Of a DNA stretch of 64,000 bases, positions 27,661 through 37,141 are shown piece after piece. The translations under genes and the position numbers were made by a program. Source of the DNA: Corynebacterium pseudodiphtheriticum DSM 44287. Lineage in GTDB: Bacteria; Actinomycetota; Actinomycetes; Mycobacteriales; Mycobacteriaceae. The stretch is from NCBI RefSeq assembly GCF_000688415.1, contig NZ_JIAH01000005.1, positions 248,001-312,000 on the forward strand. The letters are read 5' to 3'. Position 1 is the first letter of the stretch. Every line of letters starts with the position of its first letter. Below the pieces are notes generated by a model, which saw only the letters and a program-made list of their open reading frames with translations, was not told the origin of the DNA and made no database searches.

Positions 27661-28197
27661 ATGTCACGAGTTGGTTTGGCACCAATCGCCGTCCCTAGCG
27701 GCGTCGAGGTAAAAATCGATGGCCAGAACGTTTCTGTCAAGGGCCCAAAGGGCACCTTGGAGGTGGACGTTCCAGAGCCAATTTCCATCGTCCAGGAAGA
27801 CGGTGAACTTCGCGTTTCACGCCCGGACAACCACCGCAAGAACCGTTCTCTGCATGGTCTTGCACGTTCTTTGGTGAACAACTGCGTTATCGGTGTAACC
27901 GAAGGCTACGAAATCAAGATGGAAATCCACGGTGTTGGTTACCGTGTGCAGCAAAAGGGTAAGGACCTGGAGTTCGCTCTGGGCTACTCGCACTCCGTAC
28001 CAGTCAAGGCTGATGAAGGCATCACCTTCGCTGTAGACGGCAACACCAAGTTCTCTATCTCTGGTATCGACAAGCAACAGGTTGGCCAAGTTGCGGCGAA
28101 CATCCGTCGTCTGCGTAAGCACGATCCTTACAAGGGTAAGGGCATCCGCTACGTCGGCGAACAGGTACGTCGCAAGGTCGGAAAGACGGGTAAGTAA
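27661..28197 (+). CDS. rplF: 50S ribosomal protein L6
   Basis: This 178-residue protein has both L6 domains and the C-terminal signature [27 protein letters not shown]. It lies next to the GTPase centre. It is co-transcribed with rpsH and rplR. Confidence 0.98.
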   Translation: MSRVGLAPIAVPSGVEVKIDGQNVSVKGPKGTLEVDVPEPISIVQEDGELRVSRPDNHRKNRSLHGLARSLVNNCVIGVTEGYEIKMEIHGVGYRVQQKGKDLEFALGYSHSVPVKADEGITFAVDGNTKFSISGIDKQQVGQVAANIRRLRKHDPYKGKGIRYVGEQVRRKVGKTGK

Positions 28198-28200
28198 GCA

Positions 28201-28596
28201 ATGTCTAATTCTGAAAACACCAAGCGCACTCCGGTCGGTAAGGATATTTCCTCCCGCCGTCGTGAAGCACGTGCCCGCCGTCATTTCCGTATTCGTAAGA
28301 CGCTGCGTGGAACCCCACAGACCCCACGTTTGGTCGTTCACCGCACCGCGCGTCACCTGCACGCCCAGCTGATCGACGACCTCGCCGGCCACACCCTGGC
28401 TGCCGCATCTACCATGGAGATCCGCGACGCAGAGGGCGACAAGAAGGCACGTGGTGCCGAGGTCGGCAAGCTTATCGCACAGCGTGCCCAAGAAGCAGGC
28501 ATCGAAGCAGTTGTATTCGACCGCGCCGGTTACAAGTACCACGGTCGCGTTGCTGCTTTCGCTGACGCCGCACGTGAAGGTGGTCTGAAGTTCTAA
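28201..28596 (+). CDS. rplR: 50S ribosomal protein L18
   Basis: This 131-residue protein binds 5S rRNA together with L5. It has the L18 motifs [41 protein letters not shown] and the C-terminal [24 protein letters not shown]. Confidence 0.98.
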   Translation: MSNSENTKRTPVGKDISSRRREARARRHFRIRKTLRGTPQTPRLVVHRTARHLHAQLIDDLAGHTLAAASTMEIRDAEGDKKARGAEVGKLIAQRAQEAGIEAVVFDRAGYKYHGRVAAFADAAREGGLKF

Positions 28597-28636
28597 TGAT
28601 CAACGCAGTTGCACACACCAACGGAAAGGACGCGTA

Positions 28637-29251
28637 ATGTCGGATCGTGATCAGCGCGACGGCGGACGCTCCGCCGACAACAAGAAGAACGATCGCAACA
28701 ATCGTCGTAACGATCGTCGCAATCAAGACAACGAGCGCGATAAGTACATCGAGCGCGTTGTAGCCATCAACCGGGTTTCCAAGACTGTCAAGGGTGGCCG
28801 CAACATGAGCTTCACCGCTCTGGTCATCGTCGGTGACGGCGAAGGTATGGTCGGAGTTGGCTATGGCAAGGCCAAGGAAGTTCCAGCAGCAATCCAGAAG
28901 GGTGCTGAAGAAGCCCGCAAGAACTTCTTCCGCGTCCCAATGGTGGGCGGAACTATCACCCACCCAGTACAGGGTGAAGACGCAGCAGGCGTCGTTATGC
29001 TGAAGCCTGCAGCTCCAGGTACTGGTGTCATCGCTGGTGGCGCCGCACGTCCAGTACTGGAGTGCGCTGGTGTACAGGACATCCTGTCCAAGTCGCTGGG
29101 CTCGGACAACGCTCTAAACGTCGTTCGCGCCACTGTGGACGGCCTAAAGCAGCTGGTGCGCCCTGAGGAAGTTGCCGCACGTCGTGGCAAATCCGTCGAA
29201 GAGGTTGCTCCAGCCCGTATGCTGCGCGCTCGCGCAGGACAGGAGGCATAA
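28637..29251 (+). CDS. rpsE: 30S ribosomal protein S5
   Basis: This 204-residue protein has a hydrophilic N-terminal extension of about 35 residues rich in Asp, Asn and Arg, then the S5 core [28 protein letters not shown] and [17 protein letters not shown]5 takes part in decoding accuracy and mRNA unwinding. The core looks intact. The GGAAAGG site precedes the ATG. Confidence 0.97.
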   Translation: MSDRDQRDGGRSADNKKNDRNNRRNDRRNQDNERDKYIERVVAINRVSKTVKGGRNMSFTALVIVGDGEGMVGVGYGKAKEVPAAIQKGAEEARKNFFRVPMVGGTITHPVQGEDAAGVVMLKPAAPGTGVIAGGAARPVLECAGVQDILSKSLGSDNALNVVRATVDGLKQLVRPEEVAARRGKSVEEVAPARMLRARAGQEA

Positions 29252-29254
29252 ACC

Positions 29255-29440
29255 GTGGCTCTGAAGATTACTCAAACACGTGGCTTGGTCGGTAGCACGC
29301 CGAACCAGAAGGCCAACATGGAAGCACTGGGCCTGAAGCGTATTCGCCATTCTGTTGTCCAGAAGGACACGCCGGCGATCCGTGGCATCATTCAGAAGGT
29401 GCGCCACCTGGTCACCGTAGAAGAAGTGGCAGGGGAGTAG
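29255..29440 (+). CDS. rpmD: 50S ribosomal protein L30
   Basis: This 61-residue protein has the L30 pattern [32 protein letters not shown] and starts with GTG three bases after rpsE. Confidence 0.97.
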   Translation: MALKITQTRGLVGSTPNQKANMEALGLKRIRHSVVQKDTPAIRGIIQKVRHLVTVEEVAGE

Positions 29441-29447
29441 ATACACC

Positions 29448-29897
29448 ATGAGCGATATCATCAAACTGCACGACTTGCGCCCAGAAAAGGGTGCGAATAA
29501 GGCTAAGCGTCGCGTCGGCCGCGGTGAAGGCGGCAAGCGCGGTAAGACAGCTGGTCGTGGTACCAAGGGTACAAAAGCACGTAAGCAGGTAGCAGCAAAC
29601 TTCGAGGGTGGCCAAATGCCAATCCAGATGCGTTTGCCAAAGCTGCGTGGGTTCAAAAACCCGAACAAGGTTGTATTCCAGGTTGTTAACGTTACCGATC
29701 TGGAAAAGGCCTTCCCACAAGGTGGCGACATCACCGTCGCTGACTTGGTCAACAACGGTTTGGTTCGCAAAAATCAGCCGGTTAAGGTCTTGGGCAACGG
29801 CGAGATCTCTGTCAAGGTCAACGTTACCGCGCAGAAATTCTCTAAATCGGCCGTCGAAAAGATTGAAGCCGCTGGCGGATCTACCACCAAGGCATAA
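29448..29897 (+). CDS. rplO: 50S ribosomal protein L15
   Basis: This 149-residue protein has the Gly/Arg-rich N-terminal extension [21 protein letters not shown] and the [16 protein letters not shown] segment. It ends this transcription unit; a terminator follows before secY. Confidence 0.98.
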   Translation: MSDIIKLHDLRPEKGANKAKRRVGRGEGGKRGKTAGRGTKGTKARKQVAANFEGGQMPIQMRLPKLRGFKNPNKVVFQVVNVTDLEKAFPQGGDITVADLVNNGLVRKNQPVKVLGNGEISVKVNVTAQKFSKSAVEKIEAAGGSTTKA

Positions 29898-29961
29898 TTT
29901 CTATGCGATGACTAGCTTATGGGCTTCCCAAAGAATGCTCTAAGCATCGCTATCGCCTAAC

Positions 29962-29999
29962 GCCCCTGAGGCTGCACTACGCAGTGTCAGGGGCTTTGT
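29962..29999 (+). terminator. Terminator after rplO
   Basis: GCCCCTGA (29962-29969) pairs with TCAGGGGC (29987-29994) and is followed by TTTGTT. Confidence 0.75.
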
Positions 30000-30086
30000 T
30001 ATACCCGCACCCTGGGTCGTTTTCCCAAGAATGATTAAGGTTGTCCTATCACACATCGACGCGAGGTGTTTTCAGTTAGAGAAGAC

Positions 30087-30095
30087 TGGTAGGCT
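30087..30095 (+). promoter_or_regulatory. Candidate secY promoter (extended -10)
   Basis: TGG followed by TAGGCT (30090-30095) is a TGn extended -10 about 145 bases before secY. No good -35 is seen. Confidence 0.4.
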
Positions 30096-30239
30096 ACTAG
30101 GGTCACGCGCGCATAAGCTTGCACGCAGGTATTTGGATTTAGTCGGCGACGGCTAACCCTCAAATGCACACAAATAAGAACTAATCGGTTGCCTTTGCGT
30201 CACTTTCCACGGTGGCAGTAGTTGGGCTAGGAGGCTTTA

Positions 30240-31565
30240 GTGTCTGCCATCATTCAGGCTTTTAAGGATGCGGATCTTCGGCGCAAGATTTTGTTCACGA
30301 TTCTTTTGATCGTGATCTACCGCGTCGGCGCGCAGATCCCATCACCGGGCGTGGATTATCAAAACATTTCTGGGCGACTCCATGAGTTGACCCAAGAAAA
30401 TGACAGCTTGTATTCCGTCATTAACCTGTTTTCCGGTGGCGCACTGCTGCAGCTATCGATATTTGCCATCGGCATCATGCCGTACATTACGGCCTCCATT
30501 ATTTCGCAGTTGCTCACCGTCGTGATTCCACATTTTGAGCAGTTGAAAAAAGAGGGCCAATCCGGCCAAGCGAAGATGACCCAATACACCAGGTACATGA
30601 CGCTTGCCCTGGCGCTGTTGCAATCGGCGGGCATCGTCGCCTTGGCGGACAGGAACCAGCTGCTGGGGCAGGGTGTAGAGGTTTTGGATCCTGACCGCAC
30701 CGTTTTTGACCTCGTTCTTCTCGTGACGGTGATGACTACCGGCGCGATTTTCGTGATGTGGCTTGGTGAGCTCATCACCGAAAAAGGCATTGGAAACGGC
30801 ATGTCGTTGCTCATTTTCGCCGGTATCGCAACACGCCTTCCTACCGATGGTTACAGGATCTTGCAGGACAACGGCGGAGTCGTTTTTGCGGTCGTATGCG
30901 CAGCTGTGGTGGCGCTCGTTGTCGGTATTACCTTCATGGAGCAAGGCCAGCGTCGGATTCCGGTTCAATACGCAAAGCGGATGGTCGGCCGTCGTCAGTA
31001 CGGTGGATCTTCGACTTACCTGCCACTGAAGGTCAACCAGGCCGGAGTTATCCCGGTTATCTTCGCTTCGTCGTTGATTTACATGCCGGTTTTAATCACC
31101 GAGATTGTGAACTCTTCGAACCCGACACCACCTGACAACTGGTGGATGCGCAATGTAATTGCGAATCTGCAATCGCCATCGTCGTATGTCTATATCGCGG
31201 TTTATGTCACGCTGATTATCTTCTTCTCTTATTTCTATACCTCGATTCAGTATGACCCGAATGAGCAAGCAGAAAACATGAAGAAGTACGGCGGCTTCAT
31301 TCCTGGTATCCGCCCAGGCCGCCCAACCGCGATGTACTTGAGCTTCGTCATGAACCGGCTTCTGTTCGTTGGTTCTATTTATCTCGCGTTCATTGCGATC
31401 CTTCCGAACCTTGCGCTTGACTTGGGGGTTGGCTCCAATGATTCCGCAGGCATGACTGCGTTTGGTGGTACTGCTATCCTGATTATGGTATCTGTGGCTC
31501 TTACCACAGTGAAGCAAATCGAATCCCAACTTCTGCAATCCAACTATGAAGGGCTGCTCAAATAA
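30240..31565 (+). CDS. secY: Protein translocase subunit SecY
   Basis: This 441-residue protein has ten expected membrane helices. Family motifs include the plug/TM2 region [53 protein letters not shown] and the cytoplasmic loop near [14 protein letters not shown] sequence ([13 protein letters not shown]). It forms the SecYEG pore. The start is GTG 30240 after AGGAGG. Its stop overlaps the adk start by one base. Confidence 0.98.
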   Translation: MSAIIQAFKDADLRRKILFTILLIVIYRVGAQIPSPGVDYQNISGRLHELTQENDSLYSVINLFSGGALLQLSIFAIGIMPYITASIISQLLTVVIPHFEQLKKEGQSGQAKMTQYTRYMTLALALLQSAGIVALADRNQLLGQGVEVLDPDRTVFDLVLLVTVMTTGAIFVMWLGELITEKGIGNGMSLLIFAGIATRLPTDGYRILQDNGGVVFAVVCAAVVALVVGITFMEQGQRRIPVQYAKRMVGRRQYGGSSTYLPLKVNQAGVIPVIFASSLIYMPVLITEIVNSSNPTPPDNWWMRNVIANLQSPSSYVYIAVYVTLIIFFSYFYTSIQYDPNEQAENMKKYGGFIPGIRPGRPTAMYLSFVMNRLLFVGSIYLAFIAILPNLALDLGVGSNDSAGMTAFGGTAILIMVSVALTTVKQIESQLLQSNYEGLLK

Positions 31566-32110
31566 TGCGATTGGTACTCCTTGGCCCAGCTGGCGCCGGT
31601 AAAGGCACCCAGGCTGAAATCCTCAGTGAAAAACTTAATGTTCCGCATATCTCTACTGGTGATATCTTCCGGGCAAATATCTCAGAAGGCACACCGCTCG
31701 GCGTCGAAGCCAAGGAATACATCGACGCCGGAAAGCTGGTCCCTACTGACGTTACAGCTCGGATGGTTGAGTCCCGCTTGGAAGAGCCGGATACCGAGGA
31801 AGGATTCCTTCTTGATGGTTTCCCGAGGACCGTGGAACAAGCTCAGATTCTGGAAGACTTGCTCGGCAAGAAAAATCTGCGGCTCGATCACGTAGTCAAC
31901 TTCGAAGTTTCGGAGGATGTTGTCGTTCAGCGCATGAAGGCACGCGGGCGTGCTGACGACACGGAGGACGTAATCCGCACACGGTTGGAGGTATACCGTG
32001 ACGAAGTAGTCCCGCTGATTAAACACTACGGTGACAACGTCATCAATGTGCAAGCCGAGGGAGAAGTCTCGGAAATTAACCAACGCACCATGCAGGCGCT
32101 CGGGAAATAG
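31565..32110 (+). CDS. adk: Adenylate kinase
   Basis: This 181-residue enzyme interconverts AMP, ADP and ATP. The P-loop is GPAGAGKGT, the AMP site contains [10 protein letters not shown] and the FLLDGFPRT motif, and the LID is the short form without zinc cysteines. It overlaps secY (TAATG). In related genomes map follows adk; here a transpeptidase gene follows instead. Confidence 0.98.
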   Translation: MRLVLLGPAGAGKGTQAEILSEKLNVPHISTGDIFRANISEGTPLGVEAKEYIDAGKLVPTDVTARMVESRLEEPDTEEGFLLDGFPRTVEQAQILEDLLGKKNLRLDHVVNFEVSEDVVVQRMKARGRADDTEDVIRTRLEVYRDEVVPLIKHYGDNVINVQAEGEVSEINQRTMQALGK

Positions 32111-32178
32111 CCAGCTATCCGATAAGCTATGGGGGATCGCCAGCAGGCGTCCCGTTTTATTAAAAGGACAACTCTTCC

Positions 32179-32916
32179 ATGACTACACGCAAAATCGTTG
32201 CCGGCCTCGTAGGCAGCTTGGCAATGTTGGTATCCGTTATGCTTCCGGGCGTCTCCGCGCAAGCACAGCCACTGCCAGGCTCGTCGGCGGCTATTGACCG
32301 GTTCCAAGCCCCGCAATTCCCAGACTTCAATCAGCTGGTCCAACAGTTTGATCAAGGCAACCGAGACGGTGCTTGGCATTTGCGAACACAACTCGTGCAT
32401 CAGGCTAACATCTTGAACCCTCAATTTGCAGCGGGTCTTGCGCAGACCATCGACCAAGCGCTGGAGTTCGTATTCCCGGGGCTGATCGCCCAAAAGCAAC
32501 AAGCCGCTCGTGGTCCCGCGGAGCCAATGACCCCGGCCCCGTCACGCGGCCCGCACATCGACACCGGAGCATGTCCGGCTGACGCTCGCGTTTGTGTGGA
32601 TATCGACGGCCGACGCACTTGGCTGCAAGATGGTCATGGATCTGTCACCCATGTCGCGTCCGCGATGGCTCCCGGTAAACCAGGTCAGGACACCCCTCGA
32701 GGTACTTTCCACGTAAACCGTAAGGTTAAGGACGAGATCTCTTACGAGTTTAATAACGCCCCGATGCCATACGCGATTTATTTCACCAATAACGGACATG
32801 CGTTCCACGAAGGTTCTCCGGCTTACGATTCCGCCGGATGCGTACGTCTTCCAAATCAGGATGCGATCACCTTCTGGAACCACTTGAATATCGGAGACAA
32901 GGTCTTCATTTACTAA
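32179..32916 (+). CDS. L,D-transpeptidase (YkuD domain), secreted
   Basis: This 245-residue protein has a signal peptide (basic start, hydrophobic residues 6-24, likely cleavage after AQA near residue 29). A helical spacer spans about residues 35-110, and a YkuD domain covers about 130-245, with PGQDTPRGTFHVNRK and the catalytic stretch HAFHEGSPAYDSAGCVRLP. The nucleophile is Cys221 and the general base probably His210. The usual SHGC motif reads SAGC here. Such enzymes make 3-3 peptidoglycan cross-links or attach proteins. It has its own AAAGGA site 68 bases after adk. Confidence 0.85.
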   Translation: MTTRKIVAGLVGSLAMLVSVMLPGVSAQAQPLPGSSAAIDRFQAPQFPDFNQLVQQFDQGNRDGAWHLRTQLVHQANILNPQFAAGLAQTIDQALEFVFPGLIAQKQQAARGPAEPMTPAPSRGPHIDTGACPADARVCVDIDGRRTWLQDGHGSVTHVASAMAPGKPGQDTPRGTFHVNRKVKDEISYEFNNAPMPYAIYFTNNGHAFHEGSPAYDSAGCVRLPNQDAITFWNHLNIGDKVFIY

Positions 32917-32987
32917 AATCGCCTTAAGCTTCCTGACAGGCAGGCTCCGTCTGAACTGAGCGAAAGCACAAGCAAACCTGGAAAAGT

Positions 32988-33016
32988 TTGTTTTTGCTGC
33001 TAGTGCTCTGTATAGT
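32988..33016 (+). promoter_or_regulatory. Promoter upstream of infA
   Basis: TTGTTT (32988-32993), a 17-base spacer and TATAGT (33011-33016) form a good promoter. It lies about 168 bases before infA but only 62 bases before a strong terminator-like hairpin. Confidence 0.6.
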
Positions 33017-33077
33017 TGGAGCTTGGTCTGTCAAGGTTTAGTCTTGCTGCGTTTGACCAGCATGACGCGACTCAATG

Positions 33078-33101
33078 ACACCGGCCGCGGCCGGTGTTTT
33101 T
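33078..33101 (+). terminator. Perfect-palindrome terminator inside the infA leader
   Basis: ACACCGGCCG and CGGCCGGTGT (33078-33097) form a perfect 20-base palindrome followed directly by TTTTT. It sits between the infA promoter and infA, so it may be an attenuator, the end of a short RNA, or the terminator of the upstream transpeptidase gene. Confidence 0.75.
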
Positions 33102-33183
33102 GCATTTATAAGACTCTTTCAGGCCGGTAAAGCATTAGACAAGCAATCGGCGCAGTTCGCCCTGTGCCAGGAAGCCGGAGGAT

Positions 33184-33402
33184 ATGGCTAAGGAAGGCGC
33201 AATTGAGGTTGAAGGTCGGGTAACCGAGCCTTTGCCAAACGCAATGTTCAAAGTCGAGCTAGACAACGGACATGAGGTGCTTGCTCATATTTCGGGTAAG
33301 ATGCGCCAGCACTACATCCGTATCCTTCCCGAGGATCGGGTCGTCGTGGAGTTGTCTCCATATGACCTGAACCGTGGCCGTATTGTCTATCGCTACAAGT
33401 AA
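33184..33402 (+). CDS. infA: Translation initiation factor IF-1
   Basis: This 72-residue OB-fold protein has the standard [25 protein letters not shown] and [27 protein letters not shown]. It blocks the A site during initiation. It heads the infA-rpsM-rpsK-rpsD-rpoA-rplQ group. Confidence 0.98.
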   Translation: MAKEGAIEVEGRVTEPLPNAMFKVELDNGHEVLAHISGKMRQHYIRILPEDRVVVELSPYDLNRGRIVYRYK

Positions 33403-33427
33403 AGACTGTAAGCCTCCCTACTCAAAA

Positions 33428-33460
33428 CAATCTGTCCGCAAATAACTCTGCGGACAATTG
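33428..33460 (+). promoter_or_regulatory. Hairpin between infA and rpsM
   Basis: CAAT-c-TGTCCGC is mirrored by GCGGACA-ATTG around a 10-base loop, with one bulged base. There is no T-run, so it may stabilise or regulate the rpsM mRNA rather than terminate it. No rpmJ gene was found in this gap. Confidence 0.45.
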
Positions 33461-33588
33461 TTCGTATACCTCAGGCCGCGGTGGCCCGAGCCTGGTGTGC
33501 ATTACGGCGCAATATTTTGCGTCTACGCCGCACGATCCAGGGCGGGTAGGGAGAAAACCACCGTACATACCCCGAAAGGACTCGCCTT

Positions 33589-33957
33589 ATGGCACGTCTC
33601 GCTGGTGTGGATCTCCCACGCAACAAGCGTATGGAGATCGCTCTCACCTACATTTACGGCATCGGTCCAACCCGTGCCACCGAGTTGCTGGAAGCTACCG
33701 GCATCTCTCCTGATTTGCGTACCGACGCCCTCACAGACGATCAGGTGTCCTCGTTGCGCGACCAGATCGAGGCTCAGTACACCGTCGAAGGTGACCTTCG
33801 TCGTGAAGTCCAGGCCAACATCCGTCGCAAGATCGAGATTGGAAGCTACCAAGGTTTGCGCCACCGCCGTGGTCTGCCAGTCCGTGGTCAGCGCACCAAG
33901 ACCAATGCTCGTACTCGCAAGGGTCCAAAGAAGACGATCGCAGGAAAGAAGAAGTAG
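33589..33957 (+). CDS. rpsM: 30S ribosomal protein S13
   Basis: This 122-residue protein has [24 protein letters not shown] and the C-terminal [24 protein letters not shown]13 bridges the head of 30S to 50S and contacts P-site tRNA. The ATG follows GAAAGGA. Confidence 0.98.
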   Translation: MARLAGVDLPRNKRMEIALTYIYGIGPTRATELLEATGISPDLRTDALTDDQVSSLRDQIEAQYTVEGDLRREVQANIRRKIEIGSYQGLRHRRGLPVRGQRTKTNARTRKGPKKTIAGKKK

Positions 33958-33960
33958 TTT

Positions 33961-34362
33961 ATGCCTCCAAAGACTCGCTCTGGCGCACGCCGTGGCCGTC
34001 GCGTCGTAAAGAAGAATGTGGCCCATGGCCACGCCTACATCAAGTCGACCTTCAACAACACCATCGTGTCTATTACTGACCCTGCCGGTGCTGTTATTGC
34101 ATGGGCTTCGTCTGGTCATGTTGGTTTCAAGGGCTCCCGTAAGTCCACCCCATTCGCCGCACAGATGGCTGCTGAAAACGCCGCCCGCAAGGCAATGGAT
34201 CACAACATGAAGAAGGTTGACGTTTTCGTCAAGGGTCCGGGCTCTGGCCGTGAGACCGCCATTCGTTCCCTGCAGGCTGCAGGCCTTGAGGTCAACTCCA
34301 TCACTGATGGCACACCGCACCCATTCAATGGCTGCCGCCCACCGAAAAAGCGTAAGTTCTAG
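33961..34362 (+). CDS. rpsK: 30S ribosomal protein S11
   Basis: This 133-residue protein has the S11 features [39 protein letters not shown] and [15 protein letters not shown]. It lies in the platform near the E site. It follows rpsM by three bases. Confidence 0.98.
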   Translation: MPPKTRSGARRGRRVVKKNVAHGHAYIKSTFNNTIVSITDPAGAVIAWASSGHVGFKGSRKSTPFAAQMAAENAARKAMDHNMKKVDVFVKGPGSGRETAIRSLQAAGLEVNSITDGTPHPFNGCRPPKKRKF

Positions 34363-34383
34363 GGGAAGGAAGAGGTTTAAAAC

Positions 34384-34989
34384 ATGGCTCGTTATATTGG
34401 CCCCGCAACCCGCGTATCCCGCCGTCTGCGCGTCGACCTAGTCGGCGGAGACTTGGCATTCGAGCGTCGTCCTTACCCACCAGGACACGCTGGACGCAAC
34501 CGCATTAAAGAATCTGAATACCTGCTGCAGCTGCAGGAAAAGCAGAAGGCGAAGTACACCTACGGTGTTTTGGAACGCCAGTTCCGTCGTTACTACACCG
34601 AGGCTAACCGCCTGAACGGCAAGACTGGTGACAACCTCGTCATCTTGCTCGAATCCCGCCTGGATAACGTCGTCTACCGTGCAGGTCTGGCCAAGACCCG
34701 TCGTCAGGCACGTCAGTTGGTTTCCCACGGACACTTCACCGTGAATGGCAAGAACATCGACATCCCGTCCTACTCGGTTACCCAGTACGACATCATCGAC
34801 GTTCGCCCACGTTCGCAGAAGATGCAGTGGTTCGAAGAAGCCCAGGACTCCCTTGCCGACGCCGTCGTTCCGGCTTGGTTGCAGGTAGTCCCTGATACCT
34901 TGCGCATCCTCGTGCACCAGTTGCCCGAGCGCGCTCAGATCGACGTTCCGCTGCAAGAACAGCTCATCGTCGAGCTTTACTCGAAGTAA
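34384..34989 (+). CDS. rpsD: 30S ribosomal protein S4, zinc-free form
   Basis: This 201-residue protein has the S4 core ERRPYPPGHAGRNRIKESEYLLQLQEKQK and the S4 RNA-binding domain SRLDNVVYRAGLAKTRRQARQLVSHGHFTVNG. The N-terminus reads MARYIGPATRVSRRLR without the Cys zinc motif of zinc-binding S4, so it is a C-minus form that does not need zinc. It follows rpsK by 21 bases. Confidence 0.97.
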   Translation: MARYIGPATRVSRRLRVDLVGGDLAFERRPYPPGHAGRNRIKESEYLLQLQEKQKAKYTYGVLERQFRRYYTEANRLNGKTGDNLVILLESRLDNVVYRAGLAKTRRQARQLVSHGHFTVNGKNIDIPSYSVTQYDIIDVRPRSQKMQWFEEAQDSLADAVVPAWLQVVPDTLRILVHQLPERAQIDVPLQEQLIVELYSK

Positions 34990-35070
34990 TCTGGCTTCGG
35001 ATCTGCAGCTTTACATTCCTCATTGTTGTCCTAGCCGGCGTCAAATAGCGGGCGCCAAAGGAGAAAATTC

Positions 35071-36078
35071 ATGCTTATTTCACAGCGTCCCCAGCTGAGC
35101 GAAGAATTTATCGATTCTTCCCGCTCCAAGTTCGTCATTGAACCATTGGAGCCGGGGTTCGGCTACACGCTGGGTAACTCGCTGCGTCGTACGTTGCTGT
35201 CCTCGATCCCTGGGGCGGCGGTCACCTCCGTCAAAATTGATGGCGTACTCCACGAGTTCACGACCATTAACGGCGTTAAGGAAGACGTTTCTGAAATCAT
35301 TCTCAACGTCAAAGACCTTGTGCTGTCCTCGGATTCGGACGAGCCGGTAGTGATGTACGTCTCCCAGCAGGGGGCGGGCACTATTACGGCCGGTGACATC
35401 CAGCCACCAGCGGGTGTGGAGATCCACAACCCGGATCTGCACATCGCAACGCTGAACGACGATGCTCGTTTTGAAATGGAGCTCGTTGTTGAACGCGGTC
35501 GTGGCTACGTACCTGCTGCGGCTACCTCGGGAGACATCGGACGCATCCCAGTAGATCAAATCTACTCGCCAGTGCTGAAGGTGTCCTACAAGGTGGAAGC
35601 AACTCGTGTTGAGCAGCGTACTGACTTCGATAAGCTGATCATCGACGTCGAGACGAAAAACTCGATTTCCGCTCGGGACGCGCTCGCTTCCGCCGGCGGT
35701 ACCCTGGTCGAGTTGTTCGGTCTGGCGCGCGAACTTAACACGCAGGCAGAAGGCATTGAGATTGGACCATCCCCACAGGAATCCGAATACATTGCCGCTT
35801 ACGGTATGCCTATTGAGGAGTTGAACTTCTCTGTTCGCTCGTATAACTGCCTGAAGCGTCAGGAAATCCACACTGTTGGTGAGCTCGCCGAGTGCACCGA
35901 GTCTGATTTGTTGGATATCCGCAACTTCGGCCAGAAGTCGATCAATGAGGTCAAGATCAAGCTGGCGAATCTGAATCTGACTCTGAAGGACGCACCTGAA
36001 GATTTCGACCCAACTGTGTTGGAAGGCTACGACGCAGAAACCGGCGACTTCAAGGATCCTGCAGAAGATTCCGAGTAA
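35071..36078 (+). CDS. rpoA: RNA polymerase alpha subunit
   Basis: This 335-residue protein has the N-terminal assembly domain ([40 protein letters not shown]) and the C-terminal domain ([46 protein letters not shown]) joined by a linker, with an acidic tail. It dimerises to nucleate the polymerase. Confidence 0.98.
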   Translation: MLISQRPQLSEEFIDSSRSKFVIEPLEPGFGYTLGNSLRRTLLSSIPGAAVTSVKIDGVLHEFTTINGVKEDVSEIILNVKDLVLSSDSDEPVVMYVSQQGAGTITAGDIQPPAGVEIHNPDLHIATLNDDARFEMELVVERGRGYVPAAATSGDIGRIPVDQIYSPVLKVSYKVEATRVEQRTDFDKLIIDVETKNSISARDALASAGGTLVELFGLARELNTQAEGIEIGPSPQESEYIAAYGMPIEELNFSVRSYNCLKRQEIHTVGELAECTESDLLDIRNFGQKSINEVKIKLANLNLTLKDAPEDFDPTVLEGYDAETGDFKDPAEDSE

Positions 36079-36098
36079 AGCGCATATGTTCTGGCAGG

Positions 36099-36114
36099 TT
36101 CACTGTTTAGTGAA
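36099..36114 (+). repeat. Short palindrome between rpoA and rplQ
   Basis: TTCACT and AGTGAA are perfect arms around GTTT. It could be a small mRNA hairpin at an operon junction; no T-run follows. Confidence 0.35.
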
Positions 36115-36192
36115 TACTGTGCCGACACTGCAAGCACAGTTCCCTAGTGTCCCTGCTTACGCGCTCACTTAAATAATACGAGGAGAAACACT

Positions 36193-36690
36193 ATGCCTAC
36201 TCCAAAACGAGGCGCCCGAATTGGAGGCTCGGCTCGCAACCAGCGTCACATTCTGTCGAATCTGGCCGCTGCACTGTTCGAGCACGACTCCATCAAGACC
36301 ACCGACGCCAAAGCTAAGCTGCTGCGTCCATACGCAGAGAAGCTGATCACCAAGGCCCGTTCCGGCACCTTGGCTGACCGTCGTGAGGTACTCGCACAGG
36401 TTCCGCAAAAGGAAGCTGTTGCTCGTCTATTCAACGAACTTGCTCCAAAGTTCGAAAAACGCGATGGCGGCTACACCCGCATGGTGAAGCTGGAAAACCG
36501 TACCGGTGACAACGCTCCTATGACCCAGATTTCCCTGGTTCTGGAAGAGACCGTGTCCGCTTCCGCAGAACGCACCACTCAGGCTGCTGCTGCGAAGGCC
36601 GATTCCGACTCCACCGATCCATCTGACGAATCCAACATGGATTCTGAAGGTGCCGCTGCTAACACCGAAGCAGACTCCGAGGAGAAGTAA
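36193..36690 (+). CDS. rplQ: 50S ribosomal protein L17
   Basis: This 165-residue protein has the L17 core [32 protein letters not shown] and [31 protein letters not shown]. The last ~40 residues are an acidic Ser/Asp/Glu extension not found in short L17 proteins. It closes the alpha block. Confidence 0.97.
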   Translation: MPTPKRGARIGGSARNQRHILSNLAAALFEHDSIKTTDAKAKLLRPYAEKLITKARSGTLADRREVLAQVPQKEAVARLFNELAPKFEKRDGGYTRMVKLENRTGDNAPMTQISLVLEETVSASAERTTQAAAAKADSDSTDPSDESNMDSEGAAANTEADSEEK

Positions 36691-36800
36691 TCTCGCGGCT
36701 TTCTAGCGGTGGGCTAGTGGTTTGTTATTTATGACCAACTGCTAGCTCTCGGTACCTTATCTGCAGCACACCAACACGGTTGTGTGTAATGAAGATCACT

Positions 36801-36840
36801 AAGCTCTATTTCCTTGACGAAGAGGAAATAGAGCTTTTGT
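36801..36840 (+). terminator. Terminator of the alpha operon
   Basis: AAGCTCTATTTCCT (36801-36814) and AGGAAATAGAGCTT (36823-36836) are perfect 14-base arms followed by TTTG. It lies 110 bases after rplQ. Confidence 0.85.
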
Positions 36841-36856
36841 GCATTAAAGTGAAGTT

Positions 36857-37060
36857 ATGAAACGCAACGAATCTAACCAAGACCGTGGAATCCGTGCTGT
36901 AGTCGGCATTATTGCTTTGCTCATTGGGCTGTTTGCAGTAGGCGGTTTCCTCCGCGCACTGTTGATCATCGTCGGCCTCGTTCTGGTGATCACCGCAGCA
37001 GTGGGCTTCTGCCCGCTGTACCGCCTGCTGGGAATCAATACCTGCAAAGTGCGGCGTTAA
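36857..37060 (+). CDS. Small YgaP-like (DUF2892) membrane protein
   Basis: This 67-residue protein has a charged start (MKRNESNQDRGIR), two hydrophobic segments (VVGIIALLIGLFAVGGFL and ALLIIVGLVLVITAAVG) and the FCPLYRLLGINTC ending typical of DUF2892 proteins. TAAAGT (36845-36850) lies six bases before the ATG with no Shine-Dalgarno, so the mRNA may be leaderless. The function of this family is largely unknown; the two cysteines are conserved features of related proteins. Confidence 0.75.
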   Translation: MKRNESNQDRGIRAVVGIIALLIGLFAVGGFLRALLIIVGLVLVITAAVGFCPLYRLLGINTCKVRR

Positions 37061-37132
37061 CAAAGCCTGGCGTTAACACATACTGGTATTAACATAGTCC
37101 GGCATCAAACCAGGGCGGCGTTTACCTAGCGG
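37053..37132. repeat. Five 16-base tandem repeats
   Basis: Units begin at 37053, 37069, 37085, 37101 and 37117 and fit the degenerate consensus GGCGTTAACAnAGnCT; the first two differ little, the later ones have drifted. The first unit overlaps the last codons of the DUF2892 gene, and the array ends ten bases before the stop of the convergent permease gene. Confidence 0.65.
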
Positions 37133-37141
37133 CGGTCTAGC

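Larger units (their letters stand above)
29898..30239 (+). other. rplO-secY intergenic region
   Basis: This 342-base stretch has the rplO terminator and a candidate secY promoter at 30087-30095. Nothing else was recognised. Confidence 0.5.

Noticed and set aside
33403..33588. rpmJ between infA and rpsM
   Set aside because: No frame with the short Cys-rich L36 pattern exists in this interval.
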